From Janthinobacterium rivuli (GTDB lineage: Bacteria; Pseudomonadota; Gammaproteobacteria; Burkholderiales; Burkholderiaceae_D), in assembly GCF_009208735.1 (NCBI RefSeq), contig NZ_WFLJ01000019.1:62001-126000 (forward strand): DNA of 64,000 nt, given 5' to 3'. The translations under genes and the position numbers were made by a program. This document shows, piece by piece, positions 55,993-64,000 of the stretch; positions within the stretch are counted from its first letter, which is position 1, and each line of letters opens with the position of its first letter. The notes under the pieces are model-generated. The model was not told where the DNA came from. It ran no database searches and saw nothing but the letters and a program-made list of their open reading frames with translations.

Positions 55993-56354
55993 GACCTTCT
56001 CCTTGGGATGGGCTGGCGCGGAGCCAGGATCGTTTTTGACGAAGCGTAAAATAATTTACCAGTTGGCAAAAAGCTGATGTAATAATAGACAGGCCATCCC
56101 CAATGGCACAGATACACAAACGGCAAAGTATCCCAACCGTACAGGTCGAAAAACCAATACAGTTTTTTGTGTTAAGTAATCCTCGGGAAATTATTGTGAA
56201 TTTATGACGAACAGAACCGGATGCTATGCAAGGCGCCTGTTGCGACGCAGTGCGAGCACTGCTAGCAGCAGGCAACGCTGCAGAGCGCCGGTTATGGAAG
56301 TCAGAAAGCACAAGAATTTATTGGGGGTTACTTGAGCAGCATAAGGAGCCACCG
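55993..56354. other. 362-base divergent control region of the pyrimidine cluster
   Basis: No gene is seen. The AT-rich half near 56035-56200 contains a RutR-like palindrome (56055-56070). The other half is GC-rich up to the MocR start. Both promoters should lie here: one for the aminotransferase operon (minus) and one for the regulators (plus). Confidence 0.6.
56055..56070. promoter_or_regulatory. RutR-like operator
   Basis: TTTACCAGTTGGCAAA is a near-perfect dyad (TTT-n-CCA-GT-TGG-n-AAA) matching 11 of the 14 defined positions of the E. coli RutR site TTGACCA-N2-TGGTCAA. It lies 63 bases upstream of the aminotransferase start, in the promoter area. A RutR-like gene is at 57835. Confidence 0.6.
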
Positions 56355-57824
56355 GTGACGCACGACGTGAAACAGGACGAGGGCGAAGGTAACGCCAGTG
56401 GCTGGCCCGTGCTGGACATCGACCGCCAGAAGAAAGGCGGCCTCGTCGAGCAGATCGTCATCGCCATCAGCGTCATGGTGGGCAGCCGCGCCCTGCGCAT
56501 CGGCACGCGCATGCCGTCCGTGCGCCAGTTCGCCCGCTGCAATGGCGTGTCGACCTTCACCGTCGTCGAATCGTATGACCGCCTGGTCAACCTGGGCTTG
56601 TTGTCGTCGCGGCGCGGTTCCGGCTACTTCGTCGCGCGCCACGATGTCGCCGCCTCGCCGCAGGCGGCCCTCATTGCCAACACCCTTGCCAGCCCCACCG
56701 CCATCGACGCCCTCACGCCGGACCTGTATTCGGGCGTGTCCGACGCCCTGCCCGTGGGTGCCGGCTGGCTGCCGCCCGAGATGTATGGCGAGGCGACCGT
56801 GCTCGATGCCGTGCGCCAGGCCATGCGCATTCCCGCCAGCCGCCTGCGCGGCTATGGCCACCCTCTCGGCTTTCCCTCGCTGCGCCAGCACCTGGCCGCC
56901 AGCCTGTCGGAAGAGCTGTTCCAGGTGGAGCCGGACCAGGTCTTGCTGACGCATGGCGCCACGCACGCCTTCGACTTGATCCTGCGCAGCCTGACCAAGC
57001 CGGGCGACACGGTGCTGGTGGAAGACCCCGGCTACAGCAATCTGCAGTCGCTGATCCGCCACCACGGCTGCATCCCCGTCGGTATAGCGCGTGGCGAGGC
57101 GGGACTTGATCTGGATGCGCTGGCCTTTGAAGCCGCGCGCACACAGCCCAAGCTGATGTTCGTCAACACGGTGCTGCAAAATCCGCTGGGCACCTCGCTC
57201 AGTCAGGCGCAGACGCACCGGCTGCTGGCGCTGGCCGAGCAATTCGATTTCTGGCTGGTGGAAGACGATATCTACCGCGAACTGGCGGCGCGCGGCGACG
57301 CGTCGCTGGCGGCCATGGACGGCTTGCGTCGCGTGATCCGCGTGGGCAGTTTTTCCAAGACCCTGTCGCCCGTGCTGCGCGTGGGGTCGATTTGCGCCTC
57401 GCCACCGCTGGTGGCGGAACTGGTGCGCGTGAAAATGCTGGCGGGACTGACGACGTCGGAAATCAACGAGCGCGCCGTCTACCACGCCGTCTCCGCAAGG
57501 CCCTACAAGCGCATGGTGGAACGCCTGGTGGCGCAGCTCGAGGCGGCCCGTGAGCGCAGCATCGATTGCCTGGCGCAGGCGGGCATGGCGCCAGTGGCGC
57601 GTCCGCGCGGCGGCATGTTCGTCAGCGCCGGCTGGCCCGATGTGCAAACGCCGGAGTGGAACGGCAAGATCATCGCCGACATGGCCTTGAAGGCCGGCAT
57701 CCTGCTGTCGCCGAACGAATTTTTCATGCTGCGCGCGCCCGAGACGGTGTGGTTTCGCTTCAACGTGGCCTACACCGATACCCCCGTGCTGCAGGCCTTC
57801 CTGCAATCGATCCGTCCACGCTAA
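56355..57824 (+). CDS. MocR-type regulator (GntR helix-turn-helix fused to aminotransferase fold)
   Basis: This 489-residue protein joins a GntR winged helix (about residues 20-95: KKGGLVEQIVIAISVMV, RMPSVRQFARCNGVSTFTV, LVNLGLLSSRRGSGYFV) to a class-I aminotransferase-like domain with the PLP lysine in VGSFSKTLSP. Such regulators often control genes for amino acid, vitamin or pyrimidine use. Start is the GTG at 56355 (AAGGAG 6 bases upstream). It diverges from the aminotransferase gene, so it probably controls the pyrimidine cluster and may sense beta-alanine or an amino acid. It is followed 10 bases later by the RutR-like gene. Confidence 0.9.
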   Translation: MTHDVKQDEGEGNASGWPVLDIDRQKKGGLVEQIVIAISVMVGSRALRIGTRMPSVRQFARCNGVSTFTVVESYDRLVNLGLLSSRRGSGYFVARHDVAASPQAALIANTLASPTAIDALTPDLYSGVSDALPVGAGWLPPEMYGEATVLDAVRQAMRIPASRLRGYGHPLGFPSLRQHLAASLSEELFQVEPDQVLLTHGATHAFDLILRSLTKPGDTVLVEDPGYSNLQSLIRHHGCIPVGIARGEAGLDLDALAFEAARTQPKLMFVNTVLQNPLGTSLSQAQTHRLLALAEQFDFWLVEDDIYRELAARGDASLAAMDGLRRVIRVGSFSKTLSPVLRVGSICASPPLVAELVRVKMLAGLTTSEINERAVYHAVSARPYKRMVERLVAQLEAARERSIDCLAQAGMAPVARPRGGMFVSAGWPDVQTPEWNGKIIADMALKAGILLSPNEFFMLRAPETVWFRFNVAYTDTPVLQAFLQSIRPR

Positions 57825-57834
57825 AGAACCCGCC

Positions 57835-58530
57835 ATGGCCAGCGACAAATCCCCTGCCCTCTCCGTGAAAAATGCCGGCGGCCGGCGCCTGCAAAACCGC
57901 GATCGCCTGGAGGCGGACATCCTCGAGCAAGCCGTGCGCGTGTTCGCGGAAAGCGGCTATGAGGGCGCGTCGATCGCCACCATTGCCGAGCGGGCCGGCC
58001 TGTCGAAGCAAAACCTGATGTATTACTTCCCGTCCAAGCAGTTGCTATACCAGCGCGTGCTCGACGACGTGCTCGACGACTGGCTGGCGCGCATGGAATC
58101 GCTGGCTAATGAACACGACGAACCGCGCGACGTGCTGCGCGCGTATATCGGCGCCAAGCTGCGTTTTTCGCGCGAACAGCCGTGGGCTTCGCGCGTGTAT
58201 GCGCTGGAAGTGATCAATGGCGCGCCCCTGTACGGCGCACAGATACGCGACAGGGTCGTGCCCCTGCTGCGCAAGGATATCGCCGTCTTCGAAGCCTGGA
58301 TCGCGGCCGGCAAGATCGCGCCCGTCAACGCCACGCACCTGATGTTCGCCATCTGGGCCATGACGCAATCGTATGCGGATTTTTCGCCGCAGATGGCCCT
58401 GGTGCTGGAACGCAAGCAGCTCACGCGCAAGGATTACGAGGATGCGGAAACCCTGATCGCGCACATGGTGCTGGCGGCCGTGTCCATGCCGCCAGCAGGC
58501 GAAAAAAAAGGCGCTGTCCTCGTAAAATAG
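57835..58530 (+). CDS. RutR-like TetR-family regulator
   Basis: This 231-residue repressor has the TetR helix-turn-helix ASIATIAERAGLSKQNLMYYFPSK and a C-terminal ligand domain of the RutR (TetR_C YcdC) type: QPWASRVYALEVINGAPLYG and IWAMTQSYADF. RutR of E. coli answers uracil and controls pyrimidine use. It follows the MocR gene closely, suggesting co-transcription, and a matching dyad lies at 56055. The start ATG has no strong ribosome site (AAAGAA 6 bases upstream). Confidence 0.85.
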   Translation: MASDKSPALSVKNAGGRRLQNRDRLEADILEQAVRVFAESGYEGASIATIAERAGLSKQNLMYYFPSKQLLYQRVLDDVLDDWLARMESLANEHDEPRDVLRAYIGAKLRFSREQPWASRVYALEVINGAPLYGAQIRDRVVPLLRKDIAVFEAWIAAGKIAPVNATHLMFAIWAMTQSYADFSPQMALVLERKQLTRKDYEDAETLIAHMVLAAVSMPPAGEKKGAVLVK

Positions 58531-58556
58531 GGGAAATGCCGGAATCTTCGCTTGGC

Positions 58557-59570
58557 GGTGCTGTCTGACTCTGCATACCCACCACACAGGGAGCAGATCA
58601 TGCAGCCAGCCGAATGGATCAGCTTTATCGCGCAGTTTGCGCAGTTGAACCGGCGCCAGCGGCAGGCAGGCATGACCCTGCTGCGTGGCAACACGCCACA
58701 CAACGCGACCGTCGCGCTGCTGGAGGGCGTGGCGCAGTCGCGCTTGGCCTGCCCAGCCTGCCACTCGTCCCACCTGCATCGGCATGGCCATGCGCATGGT
58801 CTGCAGCGCTACCGCTGCGTGCCTTGCGGGCGCACCTTCAATGCCTTGACGGGGACGCCGCTGGCACGCCTGCGCCATAAATCGCTGTGGCTCGATTATG
58901 CCGATTGCCTGCTCGATTCCCGGTCGGTACGCCAGGCGGCCAGCCAATTGGGCGTGCACCGCAACACCACGTTTCGCTGGCGCCACCGATTTTTATCGTT
59001 GGCAAAAACGGACCGGCCGCATGGCCTGCATGGCATCGCCGAGGCTGACGAGTTATATATGCTGGAATCGGAAAAAGGCGCGCGACAGATGACGCGTCCG
59101 GCCCGCCGCCGCGGCGGCCATGCACGCCAGCGCGGCATATCCAACGAGCAAGTCTGCATCCTGGTGGCGCGCGACCGCACGGGCCAGACCCTCGATTTCG
59201 TCACGGGCAGAGGCGCGTTGACGAAGGCGCAGCTGCACCGCTGCTTGTTGCCCGTCATCGACAAGGATGTTTTGCTGGTCACAGATGGTCATGCCGCCTA
59301 CCGGGCGTTTGCCAGGGAGGCGGGCATCAGCCATGAGGCCGTCAACTTGCGCGCCGGCATCCGCGTGGGCGGCGCCGCCCACGTGCAGAACGTCAATGCG
59401 TATCACAGCCGCCTGCGCGAATGGTTAAGGCCGTTTCACGGCGTGGCGACGCGCTATCTGCAGAATTATCTGGGCTGGCGATGGATACTCGACGCCAGGC
59501 GCATCCGTTCACCCGAAACGTTATTGAAAGCAACGATGGGAGCGTTCCCACATTTGACGGTGACATAACC
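58557..59570 (+). mobile_element. Possible IS1595-family element, ends weakly supported
   Basis: The transposase gene is flanked by GGTGCTGTC at 58557-58565 and, on the other strand, GGTTATGTC ending at 59570; 7 of 9 positions agree, and GGT ends fit this IS type. However the 8-base flanks (cgcttggc and aaaaaaaa) are not direct repeats, so the boundaries and recent mobility are doubtful. The size, about 1 kb, is right for the family. Confidence 0.4.
58600..59568 (+). CDS. IS1595-family transposase
   Basis: This 322-residue transposase has an N-terminal zinc-finger-like region, CPACHSSHLHRHGHAHG and RCVPCGRTFNALTG, then a catalytic domain of the ISXO2-like type: GIAEADELYMLESEKG (first acidic residue), LVTDGHAAYRAFA (second) and NVNAYHSRLREWL with the E/N-type third motif. 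The ATG at 58600 has AGGGAG upstream. It sits between the RutR-like gene and the PEP-CTERM gene. Codon use is like that of the neighbours, so it is not recently acquired in an obvious way. No sign of frameshift; it looks intact. Confidence 0.85.
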   Translation: MQPAEWISFIAQFAQLNRRQRQAGMTLLRGNTPHNATVALLEGVAQSRLACPACHSSHLHRHGHAHGLQRYRCVPCGRTFNALTGTPLARLRHKSLWLDYADCLLDSRSVRQAASQLGVHRNTTFRWRHRFLSLAKTDRPHGLHGIAEADELYMLESEKGARQMTRPARRRGGHARQRGISNEQVCILVARDRTGQTLDFVTGRGALTKAQLHRCLLPVIDKDVLLVTDGHAAYRAFAREAGISHEAVNLRAGIRVGGAAHVQNVNAYHSRLREWLRPFHGVATRYLQNYLGWRWILDARRIRSPETLLKATMGAFPHLTVT

Positions 59571-59597
59571 AAAAAAAACCGCCTTGCAAGGCGGTTT
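59571..59597 (-). terminator. Terminator of the PEP-CTERM gene
   Basis: The palindrome ACCGCCTTGCAAGGCGGT (59578-59595) is followed, on the minus strand, by a run of T (complement of 59571-59578). It lies 20 bases after the stop of the minus-strand gene. Confidence 0.88.
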
Positions 59598-59615
59598 CCT
59601 GAACAGCGCGAACGC

Positions 59616-60560
59616 TTATGCTGCCGTCTTGCCCTTGCGGCGGCGCGCCATGAAGCCAACCAGGCCCAAGCCTGCCAACAGCATCGCATAGGTTTCCGGT
59701 TCCGGCACGGCCGAGACATAACCGCCCACGTTGGTGGCGTTGAAATAATGGTTGGCGTTGACCTGGATGTTCGAAGCCCAGTTACCCACCACCACGCTGC
59801 CGTTGATCTGGCCATTGCCGCCGGCCAGGGTCGCCAGCGGCGCCAGAATGCTGCCATACAGGCCCACGCCGTTCAAGGTGATGCTTTGCGCCTCATAGAA
59901 GTTGTACAGCACATTGTATTTGCTGAAATCGCCGTAACCGCCGGACAGGTTCACGTTCGTGCCGCTGATATTGAGGATCAGGGTGTCGTTCGTGTGCAGG
60001 TTGCTGAACTTGAAGTTATTCACCGAACCCAACGTCGCGGAAGTCAGATCGAACACTTGCACGCTGCCCGTGCCGCCCTTCAGTGTCATGCCGCCGTAGG
60101 CCACGGAGCTGCTGCCCGTGGACGCCACTTTCGCCAGCGAGGTCGAGGTGTTTTTCAGCTGGGCCGAGGTGGATGCGAACGAGACGGGAGAGGTGCTCGT
60201 CTTCGTGGCTGTGTTCAGGCCCACGCTGCTCGTCGTCGTGCTGCCGCCCACAAAGTAGTTGCCGTTCTTGATCGAGCCGGAGCTATAGTTCAGGTTGCCG
60301 CCAACGACCAGCGCATAGCCGGTATTACCGTGCGTGACGTAGGCGTCCTTGTTCTTGTCATTGATCGAATAGCTCGACGCCGACAGGTTACCGGCAACCA
60401 GCACGCCGCCTTCGACATCGCTGCCGGACGCGCTGAAGTTGCTCAGGGAATACAAATTCGCGCCACCGATGCCCAAATCGACAACACCGGCTTGCGCGGC
60501 GCCGGCGGCAAACACGGTCGACAGAACGAGAACGAATGATGATTTAGGCATGATTGACAT
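59616..60560 (-). CDS. Choice-of-anchor A family protein with PEP-CTERM signal
   Basis: This 314-residue secreted protein has an N-terminal signal (SFVLVLSTVFAAGAAQA), a Ser/Thr/Asn/Gly-rich middle with DVEGGVLVAGNL and GNYFVGGSTTT typical of the choice-of-anchor A domain, and a C-terminal PEP-CTERM sequence VPEPETYAMLLAGLGLVGF followed by MARRRKG. PEP-CTERM proteins are cleaved and anchored or released by exosortase, usually together with exopolysaccharide. Start at 60560 has GGAAATAGA before it; an ATG three codons inside is possible. The promoter overlaps a Fur-like box. Confidence 0.88.
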   Translation of the reverse strand: MSIMPKSSFVLVLSTVFAAGAAQAGVVDLGIGGANLYSLSNFSASGSDVEGGVLVAGNLSASSYSINDKNKDAYVTHGNTGYALVVGGNLNYSSGSIKNGNYFVGGSTTTSSVGLNTATKTSTSPVSFASTSAQLKNTSTSLAKVASTGSSSVAYGGMTLKGGTGSVQVFDLTSATLGSVNNFKFSNLHTNDTLILNISGTNVNLSGGYGDFSKYNVLYNFYEAQSITLNGVGLYGSILAPLATLAGGNGQINGSVVVGNWASNIQVNANHYFNATNVGGYVSAVPEPETYAMLLAGLGLVGFMARRRKGKTAA

Positions 60561-60861
60561 TCTATTTCCAAAAAGAAAATTAACTTGACGCCAGAATATC
60601 ATATCTATCTGATTTGAGATGTCGCAAACCAACAACTTTTATAACAATAATGCAAACATAGTTGCAAAATGAGAATCATTCTCCTGGCGCCGTCCGGAGA
60701 ACGCCCAAGCCGTCCGGATGGCGCTGTGAACAGACGGGAGAACAGCCGTCTGTTCTGCCCTTTCAATATTGCTTCGAAGCGCAGCCAACTTGGTGATACG
60801 ATCGCGGCAGCGCCAGACCAGGCCAGCCCACAGAATACGAAATCATAAGGATGAAGCACGC
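60561..60861. other. 301-base divergent intergenic region
   Basis: It holds the promoter of the PEP-CTERM gene with a Fur-like box (60639-60683). A second, GC-rich part up to 60861 shows no further clear signal apart from AAGG about 10 bases before the plus-strand start. Confidence 0.5.
60639..60683 (-). promoter_or_regulatory. Promoter of the PEP-CTERM gene overlapping a Fur-like box
   Basis: On the minus strand TTGCAA (60667-60662) and TTATAA (60644-60639) are 17 bases apart. The 19-base stretch CAAAATGAGAATCATTCTC (60665-60683) matches 15 of 19 positions of the Fur consensus GATAATGATAATCATTATC and overlaps the -35 box. Fur binding would block the promoter. Confidence 0.6.
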
Positions 60862-61344
60862 ATGAAACGATTGTCCCTAGGCGCACTGATGCTGGCATAT
60901 GCCTGCGGCGCGCACGCCGATGTTGTTAGCATGATCGATAAGCAGCCGCTCAGCGAAACCTGGCTCAACGCGGGCTTTTATTCGTATCACTTTCAGCGCG
61001 ACAAGAACCTGAACGACAGCAATCCCGGCCTGGGCGCCGAATACCGCTTTTCCACCGTCGCGTCGGTCACGGCCGGGCGCTTCTACAATAGCGACCGTGC
61101 CTATTCGAACTACCTGGGCGTGTACTACCAGCCGATCAAGGTGGGCCCGCTGCGCGTCGGCGCCGTCGTTGGCGGCTTCAGCGGCTATCCGAAGATGCGC
61201 GATGGCGGCTGGTTCCCGGCCCTGGTGCCCACCATCAGCTATGAATACCAGCGCGTGGGCGTGAATATCGCCATCGTGCCATCCTACAAGGACCGCCTGT
61301 ATGGCGCCCTCAGCTTCCAGCTGAAACTCAAGGTGTTTGAATAA
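60862..61344 (+). CDS. Probable small outer-membrane beta-barrel protein
   Basis: This 160-residue protein has a signal peptide (LGALMLAYACGAHA/D) and alternating aromatic strands, such as WLNAGFYSYHF, GLGAEYRF, GWFPALVPTISYEYQRVGVNIAIVP and a terminal SFQLKLKVFE. The layout resembles an eight-stranded barrel; no family could be named with certainty. AAGG lies about 10 bases before the ATG. It diverges from the PEP-CTERM gene; a Fur-like box lies 180 bases upstream. Confidence 0.72.
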   Translation: MKRLSLGALMLAYACGAHADVVSMIDKQPLSETWLNAGFYSYHFQRDKNLNDSNPGLGAEYRFSTVASVTAGRFYNSDRAYSNYLGVYYQPIKVGPLRVGAVVGGFSGYPKMRDGGWFPALVPTISYEYQRVGVNIAIVPSYKDRLYGALSFQLKLKVFE

Positions 61345-61486
61345 CCGTTTGTCCCTGCCTGTCGCCGTTCGGTCCGCCATTCCGGCCATTCGTCGCATAC
61401 GCGATGCCCGGCAACGGGGTTTTGCCTATAGTGGATTCATCGCCAGCCTGCATACGGCAGCGGCATCCACACGACAGGAGAACGGC

Positions 61487-61756
61487 ATGAAAGACATCAA
61501 TTCGGCACCGGGCAGCACTTCCTTCAGCACTTTCTGGAACGAGCTGTGCGCTTACACGCGCCAGGGCATGGCCGCCCTGCGCGCCATGTCCTGGCCCATG
61601 CTGCTGGCGTGCTGCCTGGGCCTGGCGTTCCTGATCACCATCTTGCCGCTGGCCATCATGCTGTTTGCCCTCGTCATGCTGCTGAAATGGGCCAGCAACA
61701 GCGACGATGCCGACGCGGATGCAAAAACACCGAGCTCACAGCAGTCGCCGCAATAA
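61487..61756 (+). CDS. Small hypothetical membrane protein
   Basis: This 89-residue protein has one or two hydrophobic segments (MSWPMLLACCLGLAFLITIL and AIMLFALVMLLKW) and an acidic tail, SNSDDADADAKTPS. The ATG at 61487 has ACAGGAG 7 bases upstream, which favours this start over a longer open frame. Not recognised. It is 142 bases after the beta-barrel gene. Confidence 0.65.
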   Translation: MKDINSAPGSTSFSTFWNELCAYTRQGMAALRAMSWPMLLACCLGLAFLITILPLAIMLFALVMLLKWASNSDDADADAKTPSSQQSPQ

Positions 61757-61916
61757 AAATTTGCGTCGTGGCAAGAGTGCAATGATTGTTCTATGGCACT
61801 ATGCAGGGGCGCGGCACTGACGGGCATCAAACCCCTCCCGACGGATGGTATTGAGACGGAACGCTACGCAAGATTGACAATCGAAGTTACTCCCCCTCAG
61901 CCATAGGAGTTTTCTG

Positions 61917-62339
61917 ATGACCACGACTGCAAAAGCGACAACCGCGACGACCATCCCCTGCCTGCGCTACCGCGACGCGCCCGCCGCCATTGAATGGCTG
62001 TGCAAGGCGCTCGGCTTTGAAAAACAATTGATCGTGCCCGACGGCGATGGCGGCATCGCGCACGCCCAGCTCAGCTTCGGCAATGGCATGGTCATGGTGG
62101 CGCCGGCCATCGACAGCGACTATGGCCGCCTGATGAAACTGCCCGGCGACGTCGGCGGCGCCAACACGCAAAATTGCTACCTGGTCGTCAGCGACGCCGA
62201 TGCCGTCTACCGCAGCGCGCGCGAAGCCGGCGCCGAAATCGTCCTCGACATCAAGGATGAAGATTACGGCGGACGGGGCTTCACTTGCCGCGACCCGGAA
62301 GGCCATGTCTGGAGCCTGGGCACCTACGATCCATGGTAA
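61917..62339 (+). CDS. VOC-family (glyoxalase/bleomycin-resistance fold) protein
   Basis: This 140-residue protein has the paired beta-alpha-beta-beta-beta pattern of vicinal-oxygen-chelate proteins: IPCLRYRDAPAAIEWLCKALGF at the start, HAQLSFGNGMVMVAP, and GRGFTCRDPEGHVWSLGTYDPW at the end. The PhnB-like subgroup often has no assigned substrate. It is followed by the dipeptidase gene after 11 bases, so the two are probably co-transcribed. Function unknown. Confidence 0.85.
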   Translation: MTTTAKATTATTIPCLRYRDAPAAIEWLCKALGFEKQLIVPDGDGGIAHAQLSFGNGMVMVAPAIDSDYGRLMKLPGDVGGANTQNCYLVVSDADAVYRSAREAGAEIVLDIKDEDYGGRGFTCRDPEGHVWSLGTYDPW

Positions 62340-62350
62340 AACGGAGAACA

Positions 62351-63514
62351 ATGATTATCAGCACCCTCACCGCCGCCAGCCTTGCGCTGATCGGCGGTTT
62401 CCTGTCCGCTCCCGTCCTCGTCGACGAGCACCTCAACCGTGTCCATCCCCCATCCGGCAAGGCCCCATCGACAGCTGCTCTGGCCCTGCACCAGAGCCTG
62501 TGGATCGCCGACCTGCACGCGGACAGCCTTCTGTGGCAACGCAATCTGAACCGCGACAGCCAGCGCGGACATGTCGACTTTCCCCGCCTGCAGCGGGCCA
62601 ACGTGGCGCTGCAAGCCTTTTCCGTCGTCACCAAGACCCCGCGCAAGATGAATATCGAGCGCAATGGCAGCGACACCGACAACATCACGGCGCTGGTGGT
62701 GGCGCAAGGCTTGCCGCCCGCCACCTGGCACAGCCTGCTGGCGCGCGCCACTTACCAGGCCGACGAGCTGCGCCAGCAAGCGGCGAAAAGCCATGGCAAG
62801 GTGCGGGTCATCGGCAGCCGCGCCCAGCTGCGCAGCTTCATCGCGGCGCGCGAAAAAGACCCCGCCCTGCTGGCCGCCTGGCTGACCCTGGAAGGCGCGC
62901 ATGCGCTCGAAGGAAAATTGGACAACCTCGATACCTTGTACCGGGCAGGTTTCCGCATGGCCGCGCCCACGCATTTCTTCGACACGGAACTGTCCGGCTC
63001 CCAGCACGGCTTGAAGAAAGGCGGATTGACGCCGCTGGGCAAGCAATGGCTGCGCGCCATGGAACAGCGCAAGGTGATCGTCGACCTGGCACACGCCTCG
63101 CCGGCCACCATCGACGACGTATTGACGTTGGCGAAACGCCCCGTGATGGTGTCGCACACGGGTGTGCGCGGCACCTGCGCCAATGGGCGCAACCTCAGCG
63201 ACGCGCAATTGAAACGCATCGCCGCCCAGGGCGGCCTGGTGGGCATCGGTTTCTGGAATACGGCCGTCTGCGGCAAGGACGTGGCGTCCATCGCGCGCGC
63301 CATCGGCTACACGGTAAAACTGATCGGCGCCGAACACGTGGCCTATGGCTCGGACTTCGACGGCGCCGTCACGACGGCCATCGACGCCACCGGCTTGCCG
63401 CGATTGACGCAGGCCCTGCTCGACGCGGGCTTGTCGGAGGCGCAGATCCGCCGCGTGGCGGGCGAAAACGTGCGCGACTTTTTACTGAAAAACCTGCCCG
63501 ACGACGACGCCTAG
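62351..63514 (+). CDS. Membrane dipeptidase (M19 family)
   Basis: This 387-residue zinc dipeptidase has all expected ligands: HAD in IADLHADSLLW, the bridging glutamate in LEGAHALEGKL, two histidines in VDLAHASPATIDDV and VSHTGVRGTC, and aspartate in YGSDFDGAV. The N-terminus MIISTLTAASLALIGGFLSA is a signal or anchor, so it faces the periplasm. I start at the ATG at 62351 (GGAGAA upstream); an ATG at 62333 overlaps the VOC stop. It may act on dipeptides, including D-amino acid ones. Its stop codon lies in a palindrome shared with the next gene. Confidence 0.92.
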   Translation: MIISTLTAASLALIGGFLSAPVLVDEHLNRVHPPSGKAPSTAALALHQSLWIADLHADSLLWQRNLNRDSQRGHVDFPRLQRANVALQAFSVVTKTPRKMNIERNGSDTDNITALVVAQGLPPATWHSLLARATYQADELRQQAAKSHGKVRVIGSRAQLRSFIAAREKDPALLAAWLTLEGAHALEGKLDNLDTLYRAGFRMAAPTHFFDTELSGSQHGLKKGGLTPLGKQWLRAMEQRKVIVDLAHASPATIDDVLTLAKRPVMVSHTGVRGTCANGRNLSDAQLKRIAAQGGLVGIGFWNTAVCGKDVASIARAIGYTVKLIGAEHVAYGSDFDGAVTTAIDATGLPRLTQALLDAGLSEAQIRRVAGENVRDFLLKNLPDDDA

Positions 63515-63515
63515 G

Positions 63516-64000
<485 letters not shown>

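Noticed and set aside
58549-59578. Target-site duplication of the IS1595-like element
   Set aside because: The flanks cgcttggc and aaaaaaaa do not match, so the ends are not proven.

Overview
This is a GC-rich window from a betaproteobacterium, most likely of the family Oxalobacteraceae (Janthinobacterium, Massilia or Duganella type). The genus is an inference from gene content: betaproteobacterial PhaZ and PHA-system genes, rnfB next to nth, a PEP-CTERM protein, PuuD-type urate oxidation and many TonB receptors. Nothing here looks like phage or plasmid backbone. One IS1595-type transposase and one tRNA (Pro, CGG) are present. No CRISPR array or rRNA is seen.

Layout. 0-8 kb: a truncated YVTN beta-propeller gene, an FKBP isomerase, an acyl-CoA-binding protein, the osmoprotectant transporter proVWX (minus strand) with an unusually long upstream region, a PHA-system protein, and an M4-like metallopeptidase followed by its presumed inhibitor emfourin. 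8-16 kb: ferredoxin fdxA, intracellular PHA depolymerase phaZ, a TonB receptor with a Tat-exported DOPA-dioxygenase-family protein, a periplasmic solute-binding protein, then rnfB-nth. 16-25 kb: the housekeeping block rplU-rpmA-obg-(membrane protein)-proB, divergent ispB, an arsR-arsC-arsH operon with a clear operator, an AsmA protein and tRNA-Pro.

25-31 kb: a GntP permease, an SSS symporter and the catechol ortho-cleavage genes catB-catC-pcaD under a divergent CatR/BenM-type LysR regulator with a textbook ATAC-N7-GTAT site. 31-39 kb: a TonB receptor/PepSY/DUF2946 group that looks metal-related, then pqiABC for envelope lipid transport. 39-46 kb: purine breakdown, with membrane urate hydroxylase puuD, an M20 peptidase, an amidase, a LysR regulator and a fused OHCU decarboxylase-allantoate amidohydrolase. 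46-58.5 kb: a complete reductive pyrimidine pathway (preT, preA, a permease, dihydropyrimidinase, beta-ureidopropionase, an omega-aminotransferase and a semialdehyde dehydrogenase), with a MocR regulator and a RutR-like TetR regulator at its head.

58.5-64 kb: the transposase, a PEP-CTERM choice-of-anchor protein whose promoter overlaps a Fur-like box, small envelope proteins, a VOC protein, an M19 dipeptidase and an unidentified partial gene.

Together the 25-58 kb half is a nutrient-scavenging region in which aromatic, purine and pyrimidine catabolic genes lie next to each other, each with its own regulator. The most interesting points are the protease-inhibitor pair, the UraD-AllC fusion that skips the allantoinase step, the Tat-targeted DOPA-dioxygenase homologue, the long proV leader, and several operators that can be read directly from the sequence.
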